From contig JAGAMG010000018.1 in assembly GCA_017624835.1 (NCBI GenBank), forward strand, positions 1 through 33,882: a DNA stretch of 33,882 bases, given 5' to 3'. Below the pieces are notes generated by a model that was given only the letters and a program-made list of their open reading frames with translations, made no database searches and was not told where the DNA came from. The position numbers and the translations under genes are program-made. Every line of letters starts with the position of its first letter. Position 1 is the first letter of the stretch. Below, in pieces: positions 26,161-33,675 of the stretch. Source of the DNA: Lachnospiraceae bacterium. Lineage in GTDB: Bacteria > Bacillota > Clostridia > Lachnospirales > Lachnospiraceae.

Positions 26161-26190
26161 ATAGTCATAATGCTTCTGCTGTTTATTATT
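26134..26190. terminator. Bidirectional terminator overlapping the ispD 3' end
   Basis: Bases 26134-26155 pair with 26165-26184 with one bulge (AACAGCAGAAGCAT against ATGCTTCTGCTGTT). The ispD stop codon lies in the loop and the plus-strand T-rich tail runs into the convergent AraC gene, whose stop is at 26186. Both strands are served. Confidence 0.75.
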
Positions 26191-28444
26191 TTGCAGTATC
26201 ACGCATGCTGCTTGGAGTCACACCATATACCTTCTTAAAAGCACGTCTAAAGGAATTGGCGTTATTATAACCCACGGCAATATACAATTCGTTTAAGCTG
26301 ATATCCGTTTCTCTGATAAGCCTTGCAGCTTCTGTCATACGAATATTTTCCAAATAGGTAGAGAAATTTACCCCGGTTTTTTCTTTAAACATATGGGAGA
26401 AATAACTCTCAGAAATCTGAAATTCATCGGAAATCTTGTTTAGTCCCAAGGAAGGATCCTGATAGTTCTTTGCTATATATTTCTCTATAGTGGCAGCCAG
26501 ATTGTTATCCTCGGATTCGTTGGTAAATAAATCGCACAGTGTTAAAGCAATATCTTCGCAGAGCTTAAAGGATAAATGCTCATTAAAAAGTTCATCCAGC
26601 TTCTTTACTGCCTCCGGGTCCGTATTGGATGGCAGGGCAAATCGAGCCTTAAGTAGTGTATTACGGATATCGGAAAGCAAATACTTCAAAAGATTGATGG
26701 GCAGGGAACGCTCCTCAATATTTTCCTGATGAATCAGGTTAAACAGCTCCAGTACCTGTGGTGTATTTCCGCTGGAAATAAAGTGAATCAGCTTAGTGGA
26801 AATCTCCGGAGGGTAATAAAATACATCGGATTTCTTCTTAATAAATTCGTAAGGGAAGAAAATATAATTCTTGGTGGTATAGCTTACCGCTTCTGTAGCC
26901 TGTTGGTAGGATTCCCATACATTCATCAAGGAATCCGTATTGCGTCCGATTCCTGCAAAAAGCCAAATATCGTAGGTATCCAGCATGTAATCGTGGAGTC
27001 TGGAAATCACACTGCCGATTTCCAAAACAAAATCCTTTTCCTTATCCGCGTCACAACGAAGTAAGATGGAATAGGTTCTTTCCGAAGGACTGAAATAATA
27101 CAAAGGAGTATCCAGGAAATTTTTTAATGCATTAGTAATAATAGTTTGCAATTCTTCCGGACTGCTGATGCTACTGGGCAGGATTTCCGTGTTATCCCCG
27201 GAATTATTATAAATCACCACATATAATACATTATAATAAGAAGGTGCCCCCCCTAAATCCAGGTAATCATGAATATAGGTGGCTTCTTCTTCGGATTTGA
27301 CTGCACCGGACAATAATTGTCTTACATAGGAGGTACAAATAATGGGGCGCTGATTGTCCACAACCTCCTGTAAGAGATTTTGTGCCTCCACTGCCTCATG
27401 AAGCTCCTGTCCCAATTCGATAATGGGCTGGATATTTCTGCGGGAGAAATGATATACCAGGAACCCGCCGCCTATAATTACCAGTGCAAAAACCAATAAG
27501 AAAATATAGTGTAGAGTTTCTGTGTTTACCGTTTCCTCAAAGGGGGGAAAACTATAATAATAGGTATAGCCTGTATTATCAGAAAAATATTTTCCGATGG
27601 TTGCTTTTACCTTACCATTATCATAGGAAGAAAAACCACTGTTAAAATTTAATGCCAGAACAGAATCTACATCATAAGCATGCCTTTCGTTTATGGAAAG
27701 AACAATGCTGCCATCCTCGGCTACCACTGTAAGGAAGCCGTTTCCGGGGGCTGTGATACAGTCAAAGAGCTCATTTAACCTGTCGGGGTCAAAAATAAAG
27801 CTGACGGTGGCATTGGCATCCATATAAAATAAATCATTCATATTAATAATGTACATATAAAAATCCCATTCCGCGGTGGGATAGGAGGAAAAATCCTCGA
27901 AAAGTAAAAATCGTTTATGGAAATCACTATTGGTCTGACATGTTATCCATGCCTCTTCCTCTTCCAGGGGATAGCTTTGTATAGATTCATAAAAACGCTG
28001 CCTGGTCAAAAGGTGGGTGCCGTTTAAAATATAATCGGTAAGGGGGAAATAGCAAAAGCTCTCTTTAATAGGAAGCAGGGACTCCAAATAAATGTCGGTA
28101 GCCAGCCGGTTTTGTAAATCAGTACCTTGTTCAATAAAAGTGGTATCACTTTGTTCCATATTCATAATTTTTCGGAAAGAATTTTCCTGTAGTAATTGAC
28201 GGCAATATACTTCCATAATATGTAAATCTGTTTCAAATAGCTCCACGTTATTTATAAGAGTGGTTTCCTTTTGTAAATTGTATGAATCATGAGTGTTATC
28301 TAAGGTGGATTGATAGATAAACAAAAATAAAACAAGAATTGCCAATAGGAAAATACTGTAAGAGGTTACCATTTTTAACATGCCGGAATTATTGCCATTT
28401 GTGGAATTTGTATTCTTTACTGCCTTTTTTCTATTCAAAATCAT
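26186..28444 (-). CDS. Membrane-anchored AraC-family regulator (YesS/YtdP-like)
   Basis: A protein of about 752 residues. TM1 lies near 24-45 (SIFLLAILVLFLFIYQS), an extracytoplasmic sensor of about 260 residues follows, then TM2 near 311-333 (FLLVFALVIIGGGFLVYHFS), a cytoplasmic linker and a C-terminal AraC/XylS double helix-turn-helix over the last 100 residues (LNKISDEFQISESYFSHMF and IAVGYNNANSFRRAFKKVYG). This is the architecture of B. subtilis YesS and YtdP, which sit in rhamnogalacturonan gene regions. The start at 28444 has GGGAG nearby (9-nt spacing); the longer frame from 28534 has none. It is divergent from the transporter operon and probably regulates it after sensing an extracellular sugar. 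Confidence 0.88.
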   Translation of the reverse strand: MILNRKKAVKNTNSTNGNNSGMLKMVTSYSIFLLAILVLFLFIYQSTLDNTHDSYNLQKETTLINNVELFETDLHIMEVYCRQLLQENSFRKIMNMEQSDTTFIEQGTDLQNRLATDIYLESLLPIKESFCYFPLTDYILNGTHLLTRQRFYESIQSYPLEEEEAWITCQTNSDFHKRFLLFEDFSSYPTAEWDFYMYIINMNDLFYMDANATVSFIFDPDRLNELFDCITAPGNGFLTVVAEDGSIVLSINERHAYDVDSVLALNFNSGFSSYDNGKVKATIGKYFSDNTGYTYYYSFPPFEETVNTETLHYIFLLVFALVIIGGGFLVYHFSRRNIQPIIELGQELHEAVEAQNLLQEVVDNQRPIICTSYVRQLLSGAVKSEEEATYIHDYLDLGGAPSYYNVLYVVIYNNSGDNTEILPSSISSPEELQTIITNALKNFLDTPLYYFSPSERTYSILLRCDADKEKDFVLEIGSVISRLHDYMLDTYDIWLFAGIGRNTDSLMNVWESYQQATEAVSYTTKNYIFFPYEFIKKKSDVFYYPPEISTKLIHFISSGNTPQVLELFNLIHQENIEERSLPINLLKYLLSDIRNTLLKARFALPSNTDPEAVKKLDELFNEHLSFKLCEDIALTLCDLFTNESEDNNLAATIEKYIAKNYQDPSLGLNKISDEFQISESYFSHMFKEKTGVNFSTYLENIRMTEAARLIRETDISLNELYIAVGYNNANSFRRAFKKVYGVTPSSMRDTAK

Positions 28445-28502
28445 GAAGGTTTTCTCCCAAAGTTCACTTTTGTCCTTAAATATGTCATAACAAATTATGC
28501 AC

Positions 28503-28531
28503 ATTATAACAGTTTTGTACAAAAAAAACAA
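28503..28531 (-). promoter_or_regulatory. Promoter of the AraC regulator gene
   Basis: On the minus strand TTGTTT (complement of 28526-28531), 17-bp spacer and TATAAT (complement of 28503-28508). The predicted leader is about 50 nt. The cre-like site begins 3 bp upstream of the -35 box. Confidence 0.65.
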
Positions 28532-28533
28532 CA

Positions 28534-28547
28534 TGTAAGCCCTTACA
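28534..28547. promoter_or_regulatory. Candidate CcpA cre site
   Basis: TGTAAGCCCTTACA matches the Gram-positive cre consensus TGWAARCGYTWWCA at 13 of 14 positions; the central G is C. It is a clean inverted repeat apart from the centre and lies between the regulator and transporter genes, as expected for catabolite control of sugar uptake. Confidence 0.6.
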
Positions 28548-28570
28548 AAAACCTAGGAAAATAAAGGGTT

Positions 28571-28614
28571 TGCAAAATTTGCACGCAAAAATTGCATGTC
28601 ATAGCAAAAATTGT
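28571..28614 (+). promoter_or_regulatory. Three GCAAAAWTTGY elements, candidate AraC binding sites
   Basis: GCAAAATTTGC (28572-28582), GCAAAAATTGC (28585-28595) and GCAAAAATTGT (28604-28614) lie in the divergent control region at steps of 13 and 19 bp. The copies are direct repeats of a half-palindromic word. AraC-family regulators usually bind repeated sites next to the promoter they activate. Confidence 0.5.
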
Positions 28615-28652
28615 AACTTGTTTTTTTGGTGGGGGGATGGTAAGGTAAGCAC

Positions 28653-28677
28653 ATCGACGGGAACACATCCCGACGAT
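28653..28677 (+). other. Stem-loop in the leader of the transporter operon
   Basis: ATCGACGGG (28653-28661), AACACAT, CCCGACGAT (28669-28677) form a 9-bp stem with one A-A mismatch. It lies about 30 nt before the AGGGAGG ribosome-binding site. No T-run follows, so a terminator is unlikely; it may be a processing or stability element or an operator. I found no convincing sigma-A promoter for the transporter between 28548 and 28718. Confidence 0.4.
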
Positions 28678-28718
28678 GAAAACAAAATACTTATTTAATA
28701 TTTTTAGGGAGGAAAGAA

Positions 28719-30365
28719 ATGAAAAAGAAAGTATTATCCGTACTTTTAGCTTCTGCAATGGTTATGTCTATGGCAGCATGCGGAAGCAAAGAAGAAGCTC
28801 CTGCAGCTAACAATAATGAGAGTAGCGCAGCAGCACCCGCAGCAAGCAGCGAAGCAGCTCCTGCAGCAAGCAGTGAGGCAGCACCTGCTGAATACCAGCT
28901 CACTGAGCCTATTAAGGTAGTAGTTAACGGTACTGTTAACTATGTTAAGGAAGACAGTGGTAAGGAAGAATTTATTGCAGCTTTGAATGAAGCAGTATCT
29001 GAGTATATGGGTTATGATGTAACTTTCGACTTTACTCAGCTTGACCACTCCGGTTATGTAGATGCAGTTGGTCGTCTGTTCGCAGGTGGCGATTATCCAG
29101 ACGTTATGGTTATGTCCGCTGATATGTTCAAGCAGTATGCTCCTACCGGACTTCTTTGGGATATGTCTGAAGCATATGACAATGCAGAATTCCATGCACG
29201 TATGACTCTTCCTGCAATCAATGAGAATCTGAAGGATGAAAATGGTGCTCTGTATGGTTTCGCTTCTGGTTATGGTAACGGATGTATTACCTATGTTAAG
29301 CAGTCTTGGTTGGATGCAGTTGGCATGAAGGCTGAAGACATCAAGACTTATGATGATTTCTATAATATGTTAACCGCATTTACTACCGGTGACCCCGATG
29401 GAAACGGTGTTGATGGTGATACCTATGGTTTCATCTCCGCAGGTTTATTAGGAAACGAAGCACCTTTCATTAACTATACTTCCGCATTCTGGCAGGATTC
29501 TTATCCCGCAATTCTTCAGGGCGAAGATGGTGTATGGTATGATGGATTCCAGACCGATGCAACCAAGCAGGCACTGTTAAGATTACAGAAGGCATATGCT
29601 GATGGCGTTATCGACCCTGAATCCTATACCTTTGGTACCAAGGCAGCTCGTGAGAAATATTGGTCCGCTGACCAGACCGGTTCCGCAGGTGTATTTGAAT
29701 ATTGGGCAGGTTCTTGGACTGAGAACATTTACAACAACTTAGAGAAGAATGGTGTAATTACTGATTTGGTTAGCCTTCCTCCTATTGCAGAAGTAGGCGC
29801 ATACCTTAACAGAGAGGCTCCTGTATGGGTTATCATTGATGACGGTGATGGAGACAACGCTCGTGAGAACGCTATCTTCAAGGCATTCTGTGAGTCCATG
29901 CTTGATGGTGACAAGATTCAGACTCTTTGGACATATGGTGTAGAAGATGTTCACTGGTCTCTTAAGGCTGAGTCCATTACCTCCGGTTCTGGTGAAAAGG
30001 AAAAGACTGTAGAGTACAAGGAAGGTGAATTCCACTTCCGTAATACTTTTGCAGATCCTACTCAGTTGTTCAAGAAGAATAACATCGACAACGCACTTGT
30101 TGTTTCTCCTTTGACCAATGGTTATTCAGATTCTAGTGATATGGTTGATGCAGCTAACAAGTTCTTTACTGAGAACTGTGTAGACGCTCCTGTTTCTCCT
30201 GCTTCTGAGACTCTTACCAATGAAAGTGGTAACATCCATGATGCTAAGATGGCAGCTATCTCTGCTGTAGTTATCGAAGGCGGCGATGTTGATGCAGCAA
30301 TGGAAACCTATGTAAATACTGTAGGTGCTACTGTTGAGCAGATTCTGTCCGAGTTAAACGGCTAA
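28719..30365 (+). CDS. Extracellular solute-binding lipoprotein of a CUT1 transporter (YtcQ/LplA-like)
   Basis: A 548-residue lipoprotein. The signal ends in a lipobox, MAAC, with Cys21 for lipidation, followed by a Ser/Ala/Glu/Pro-rich linker including two exact-length AASSEAAP repeats (24 bp each, 28839-28886). The rest is a family 1-type solute-binding fold (VVVNGTVNYV, then GGDYPDVMVMSADMFKQY, and near the C-terminus conserved substrate-cleft tryptophans). Size and permease partners match the YtcQ/LplA subgroup, which binds rhamnogalacturonan or other acidic oligosaccharides. It is first in the operon, and its CT-rich, non-rare codons suggest high expression. Confidence 0.9.
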   Translation: MKKKVLSVLLASAMVMSMAACGSKEEAPAANNNESSAAAPAASSEAAPAASSEAAPAEYQLTEPIKVVVNGTVNYVKEDSGKEEFIAALNEAVSEYMGYDVTFDFTQLDHSGYVDAVGRLFAGGDYPDVMVMSADMFKQYAPTGLLWDMSEAYDNAEFHARMTLPAINENLKDENGALYGFASGYGNGCITYVKQSWLDAVGMKAEDIKTYDDFYNMLTAFTTGDPDGNGVDGDTYGFISAGLLGNEAPFINYTSAFWQDSYPAILQGEDGVWYDGFQTDATKQALLRLQKAYADGVIDPESYTFGTKAAREKYWSADQTGSAGVFEYWAGSWTENIYNNLEKNGVITDLVSLPPIAEVGAYLNREAPVWVIIDDGDGDNARENAIFKAFCESMLDGDKIQTLWTYGVEDVHWSLKAESITSGSGEKEKTVEYKEGEFHFRNTFADPTQLFKKNNIDNALVVSPLTNGYSDSSDMVDAANKFFTENCVDAPVSPASETLTNESGNIHDAKMAAISAVVIEGGDVDAAMETYVNTVGATVEQILSELNG

Positions 30366-30404
30366 TATTTGCTGATAGCACAGCTTTGATGCTGTGATGT
30401 ATAG

Positions 30405-30455
30405 ACTGTCCTGTTTCAGGGGACTTTCCCCCAAAGAAGCAGGACAGTTCTTTCC
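30405..30455 (+). promoter_or_regulatory. Intercistronic hairpin between binding-protein and permease genes
   Basis: ACTGTCCTGTTTC (30405-30417) pairs with GAAGCAGGACAGT (30436-30448), with one wobble, capped by an inner GGGGA/TCCCC. A T/C-rich TTCTTTCC follows. A smaller CACAGC/GCTGTG hairpin lies at 30380-30397. Such an element may partly terminate transcription or protect the upstream mRNA 3' end, so that binding protein is made in excess of permease, as common in these operons. Confidence 0.65.
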
Positions 30456-30514
30456 TAAAGAAGTTTTACCCCTTATTAAGCATGTAAGTATGAGGAAGAA
30501 AGGAAGAGGATGGT

Positions 30515-31480
30515 ATGTTCGAAAAGAAAAAAATTATTACCTCTACCGGAGTGGAAGTGCGTAAGAAGCCCCTTGGACTTCGTATATGGACCAATCGCGG
30601 ATACTATGTTATGTTCTTACCGGTAGCTATTTTTGTACTGATTTTGAACTATTGGCCATTGCTTGGCGTACGTTTTGCATTTTATAACTATAAGCCTGTT
30701 GGTGAGCCTGTTTTTAATGGCTTTGAAAATTTTACCAAGCTGTTTGCAACAGATGCTTTTTGGGTAGCATTTAAAAACACCTTGGAGTTAAGTATTATGA
30801 AATTGTTAATTACCACAGCCACTGCGGTGATTGTATCAATTTTCTTAAATGAAATGGGAAATTTGCTTGCAAAGAAGGCTTTGCAGACTATTATATATCT
30901 GCCCCACTTTATGTCATGGGCGGTAGTAGCAGCTGTTGCCAGCCTGTTCTTATCCCCTTCCGTAACCGGTATGGTAAACGGTATGTTGAGAGACTGGGGT
31001 ATTCTTGGTGAAGCAGATAAGAATATTTACTTCCTGGCAAATAAGGATATGTGGAGACCCATCTTCTACATAATCAATATCTGGAAGGAAACCGGTTGGG
31101 GAACCATCATTTTCCTGGCTACACTTTCCGGTATTAACCCTGAGCTTTATGAAGCTGCGGATATCGACGGAGCAACCCGTTTCCAGAAGATGCGTTTCAT
31201 TACAATGCCTGCTTTAGCAAATACCATCTTGACCGTATTGATTCTGAATCTTGCAAAGGTTCTGAACATGTTCGAGTCCGTATTTGTACTTTACAACAAT
31301 GCTGTATTCGAAGTGGCTGACGTTATCAGTACTTACATTTATCGTCAGACTTTCGCTGTTGCATTGCCTAACTATGGTTATTCCACTGCGGTTGGTCTGT
31401 TCCGTTCCTTGGTTGGTTGCTTACTCTTTGTAATCTGTAACTGGCTGAGTAAGAAAGTTCGCGGCCGCGGTATTGTATAG
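30515..31480 (+). CDS. CUT1 ABC transporter permease (LplB/YteP-like)
   Basis: A 321-residue polytopic permease with about six membrane segments, starting YYVMFLPVAIFVLILNYWPL. The cytoplasmic EAA loop reads EAADIDGATRFQKMRFITMPAL, the site that contacts the ATPase. LGVRFAFYNYKPVGEPVFNG is typical of the LplB/YteP subgroup. AAAGGAAGAGG lies before the start. It follows the binding-protein gene by 149 bp including the hairpin; the second permease gene is 11 bp downstream. Confidence 0.93.
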   Translation: MFEKKKIITSTGVEVRKKPLGLRIWTNRGYYVMFLPVAIFVLILNYWPLLGVRFAFYNYKPVGEPVFNGFENFTKLFATDAFWVAFKNTLELSIMKLLITTATAVIVSIFLNEMGNLLAKKALQTIIYLPHFMSWAVVAAVASLFLSPSVTGMVNGMLRDWGILGEADKNIYFLANKDMWRPIFYIINIWKETGWGTIIFLATLSGINPELYEAADIDGATRFQKMRFITMPALANTILTVLILNLAKVLNMFESVFVLYNNAVFEVADVISTYIYRQTFAVALPNYGYSTAVGLFRSLVGCLLFVICNWLSKKVRGRGIV

Positions 31481-31491
31481 GAGGTGCGGAT

Positions 31492-32355
31492 ATGGCTGAG
31501 AAAGCAGTTTATCGTCAGAAAAAGAAAAAAATTAAGCTTTTTGATATTGTAAATTATATTGTATTTATTTTATTGGGACTGATTATTTTAGTGCCTATCT
31601 GGAAGGTAGTAGTTGACTCCTTGAATGAAGTTGGTATTTATCAGTTCAGATTATGGCCCGAGCAGTTTACCTTGGGTGCATATAAGACCATTTTGGAAGA
31701 GCAGACCTTGATTAGACCTTTTATTAACTCTGTAGTCACTACTGTTGTAGGTGCATTGCTTGGTCTGACCTTATCCACTTTAGGTGGTTATGTATTAATT
31801 CAGTTTGATATGCCCGGACGTGGCTTGTTTGCAACCTTCCTGACCATCACCATGATTTTCTCCGGTGGTATGATTCCTGAGTATTTAGTTATGAAGGAAT
31901 TGGGTTTGGTTAATAACATGTGGATTTTGGTTGTGAAGCATGGTATGTCCGTTTATAATCTGGTATTAATGAGAAACTTCTTTGAAGGTATTCCTGCATC
32001 CCTGTATGAATCCGCTCGTATTGACGGATGTACCCCTATGGGTATCTTCTTTAGAATCGTACTTCCTCTGTCTAAGGCAGCATTGGCTTCCATCGGTCTG
32101 ATGTTTGCAGTAGGTGTATGGAATGACTACTCCACCGTTAAGATTTACATTACTGATCCTTTACAGGTTAACTTCCAGTATAAGTTGATGGTAATGGTTG
32201 CGGATGGTGATACGCCCAATACGTCTTATGGAGTATCCCAGACTACCTTGCACAATGCAGGTATTATTATGGCAATCCTTCCTTTCATGATGCTGTATCC
32301 TTTCCTGCAGAAGTATTTCGTTAAGGGTGTAAATATCGGTGCTGTAAAAGAGTAA
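31492..32355 (+). CDS. CUT1 ABC transporter permease (YtcP/LplC-like)
   Basis: A 287-residue permease and partner of the previous one. An AGGAGGTG ribosome-binding site precedes the ATG. It has about six membrane segments and an EAA loop ESARIDGCTPMGIFFRIVLP. The YtcP/LplC type is shown by ITMIFSGGMIPEYLVMKELG and the C-terminal YFVKGVNIGAVKE. No ATPase gene lies in this operon; transporters of this group normally share a housekeeping MsmX-type ATPase encoded elsewhere. Confidence 0.93.
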   Translation: MAEKAVYRQKKKKIKLFDIVNYIVFILLGLIILVPIWKVVVDSLNEVGIYQFRLWPEQFTLGAYKTILEEQTLIRPFINSVVTTVVGALLGLTLSTLGGYVLIQFDMPGRGLFATFLTITMIFSGGMIPEYLVMKELGLVNNMWILVVKHGMSVYNLVLMRNFFEGIPASLYESARIDGCTPMGIFFRIVLPLSKAALASIGLMFAVGVWNDYSTVKIYITDPLQVNFQYKLMVMVADGDTPNTSYGVSQTTLHNAGIIMAILPFMMLYPFLQKYFVKGVNIGAVKE

Positions 32356-32378
32356 TCGAAATTTAATAAGTTATATTA

Positions 32379-32406
32379 CAAGGGAAACTTCGGTTTCCCT
32401 TGTTTT
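32379..32406 (+). terminator. Terminator with cUUCGg tetraloop after the permeases
   Basis: CAAGGGAAAC (32379-32388), TTCG, GTTTCCCTTG (32393-32402), then TTTT. The C(UUCG)G loop adds stability. The acetylesterase gene starts 22 bp downstream, so its transcription would need read-through or its own promoter, for which I see no clear site. Confidence 0.9.
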
Positions 32407-32427
32407 GAAAATGAGTGGAGGCTAAAA

Positions 32428-33123
32428 ATGAATAAAATATTTTGGGCTGCTGATTCCACTGTGCAGACCAATGATTATACCACATATCCCCAGACCGGAA
32501 TCGGTCAGGTTTTTCCTTTATTTATAAAGAAGGAATATTGTGTGGAAAATCATGCCAAGAACGGCAGAAGTACAAAAAGCTTTATCGATGAGGGCAGGTT
32601 GCAGGCTATTGAGGAAAAAATAGGTGCAGGAGATTTCTTATTTATTCAGTTTGGACATAATGATGAAAAGAAGGAAGACCCTACCCGTTATACGGAACCC
32701 TTTTCTTCCTATATGGATAATTTGGAGACATTTATAAAAGTAGCCAGGGATCACAGTGCATATCCTGTTTTGATTACTCCGTTGGAGCGCAGATGCTTTC
32801 GGGATGATAAGCATTTGGGGTTAGGAGCACATTCTGACTATGTGGCTGCTATGAAGCAGACTGCCGAAAAAAACAATGTACCATTGGTTGACTTGTATAG
32901 TATGAGTCGCATGGAACTGAAAAAGGCGGGCGAAGAGGCTAGCCGCAATTGGTATATGTATTTCCCTAAGGGAGCCTATTGGAATCGTCAGGAGAAGTCC
33001 GAGGACAATACACATCTGCGACATGAAGGTGCAGTTCGTTTTGCAAGTTTAATTGCAAAGGGGCTTCATGAGCTAGGCGGTATCTATGGAAAAATGTTAT
33101 TGGACGGAATAGAATTTGAATAG
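32428..33123 (+). CDS. Rhamnogalacturonan acetylesterase-like SGNH hydrolase (CE12)
   Basis: A 231-residue SGNH esterase with all four blocks: block I ADSTV with nucleophile Ser10, Gly in NGRSTKSF (45-52), Asn78 in QFGHND (74-79), and block V with Asp193 and His196 in DNTHLRHEGA. The order and the spacer lengths fit CE12 rhamnogalacturonan acetylesterases, such as B. subtilis RhgT and YxiM, which remove acetyl groups from galacturonate in rhamnogalacturonan. No signal peptide is present, so it likely acts on imported oligomers. GTGGAGG lies before the start. Confidence 0.88.
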   Translation: MNKIFWAADSTVQTNDYTTYPQTGIGQVFPLFIKKEYCVENHAKNGRSTKSFIDEGRLQAIEEKIGAGDFLFIQFGHNDEKKEDPTRYTEPFSSYMDNLETFIKVARDHSAYPVLITPLERRCFRDDKHLGLGAHSDYVAAMKQTAEKNNVPLVDLYSMSRMELKKAGEEASRNWYMYFPKGAYWNRQEKSEDNTHLRHEGAVRFASLIAKGLHELGGIYGKMLLDGIEFE

Positions 33124-33223
33124 TTGCTTTGGTTTCAAAAATTATTTTTGGGAATTATATTGTAAAGTAGAGAATAAGTGTTTATATGATAATGTATATA
33201 TAATATAAACAATTTTAACATTT

Positions 33224-33265
33224 AGAACATTTCGCTATATTTATATGAGAAATGTTCTTTTGTTT
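33224..33265 (+). terminator. Terminator of the acetylesterase gene
   Basis: AGAACATTTC (33224-33233) pairs with GAAATGTTCT (33249-33258), followed by TTTGTTT. The preceding 33124-33223 is AT-rich with nothing I can identify. Confidence 0.75.
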
Positions 33266-33349
33266 ATAAAGAAAAAAGCGCGCAGAAGCTGATAAAATGG
33301 GGGTTTTTCAAGATTACAAAAAAAAATAAAAAAATTGTGTAAAAAGTTG

Positions 33350-33378
33350 TTGACAATAGTATAATCTTTTGTTAGAAT
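33350..33378 (+). promoter_or_regulatory. Promoter of the tRNA-Ser/rRNA segment
   Basis: TTGACA (33350-33355), 17-bp spacer, TAGAAT (33373-33378), about 32 bp before the first tRNA. A near-consensus -35 box suits stable RNA transcription. The bases 33266-33349 are A/T-rich and may act as an UP-like element. Confidence 0.75.
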
Positions 33379-33410
33379 AATCCTTGCCGCTGAACGAGTG
33401 GCACACGCTT

Positions 33411-33496
33411 GGAGAGATATCGAAGTGGTCATAACGAGGCGGTCTTGAAAACCGTTTGTCCGCAAGGGCGCGTGGGTTCGAATCCCACTCTCTCCG
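33411..33496 (+). tRNA. tRNA-Ser(UGA)
   Basis: An 86-nt class II tRNA. Acceptor arms GGAGAGA (33411-33417) and TCTCTCC (33489-33495) pair, with G73 at 33496. The anticodon loop CTTGAAA has anticodon TGA at 33446-33448. A long variable arm (GTCCGCAAGGGC) and a GGTTCGAATCC T-arm are typical of tRNA-Ser. CCA is not encoded, so the end must be made by RNase Z and CCA-adding enzyme. Confidence 0.97.
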
Positions 33497-33586
33497 TTTG
33501 GAGACAATGTGGGATTACCAAATTGGTAGAACATGACATATCTCTCCGCCGTAACCTGATATAGTTTTTATAATCAGCTTTTGCAT
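33497..33586 (+). other. Structured spacer between the two tRNA-Ser genes
   Basis: The 90-nt spacer contains nested pairs: GGAGA (33500-33504) with TCTCC downstream, ATGT with ACAT, and ACCAA with TTGGT around a 1-nt centre. A second hairpin CTGAT/ATCAG (33556-33577) is followed by CTTTT and may be a weak terminator. It could be an RNA-processing spacer. It also resembles, faintly, a broken tRNA, but no anticodon arm can be drawn. Confidence 0.35.
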
Positions 33587-33675
33587 GGAGAAGTACCCAA
33601 GAGGCTGAAGGGACACCCCTGGAAAGGGTGCAGGTCGTTAATAGCGGCGCGAGGGTTCAAATCCCTCCTTCTCCG
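33587..33675 (+). tRNA. tRNA-Ser(GGA)
   Basis: An 89-nt class II tRNA. GGAGAAG (33587-33593) pairs with CTTCTCC (33668-33674), with G73 at 33675. CACCC and GGGTG flank the loop CTGGAAA, with anticodon GGA at 33621-33623. A long variable arm and a GAGGGTTCAAATCCCTC T-arm follow. CCA is not encoded. Confidence 0.97.

Noticed and set aside
28444-28534. Longer AraC regulator starting at 28534
   Set aside because: The extra 30 residues have no ribosome-binding site and cross the predicted promoter. The ATG at 28444 has GGGAG in place.
28690-29195. Minus-strand ORFs opposite the lipoprotein signal and linker, Ala/Ser/Leu-rich
   Set aside because: They are shadow frames of the repetitive Ala/Ser/Glu/Pro-rich linker of the binding protein.
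33500-33586. A third tRNA between the two tRNA-Ser genes
   Set aside because: Only an acceptor-like pairing is visible; no D arm, T arm (GGTTCRA) or anticodon stem can be drawn.
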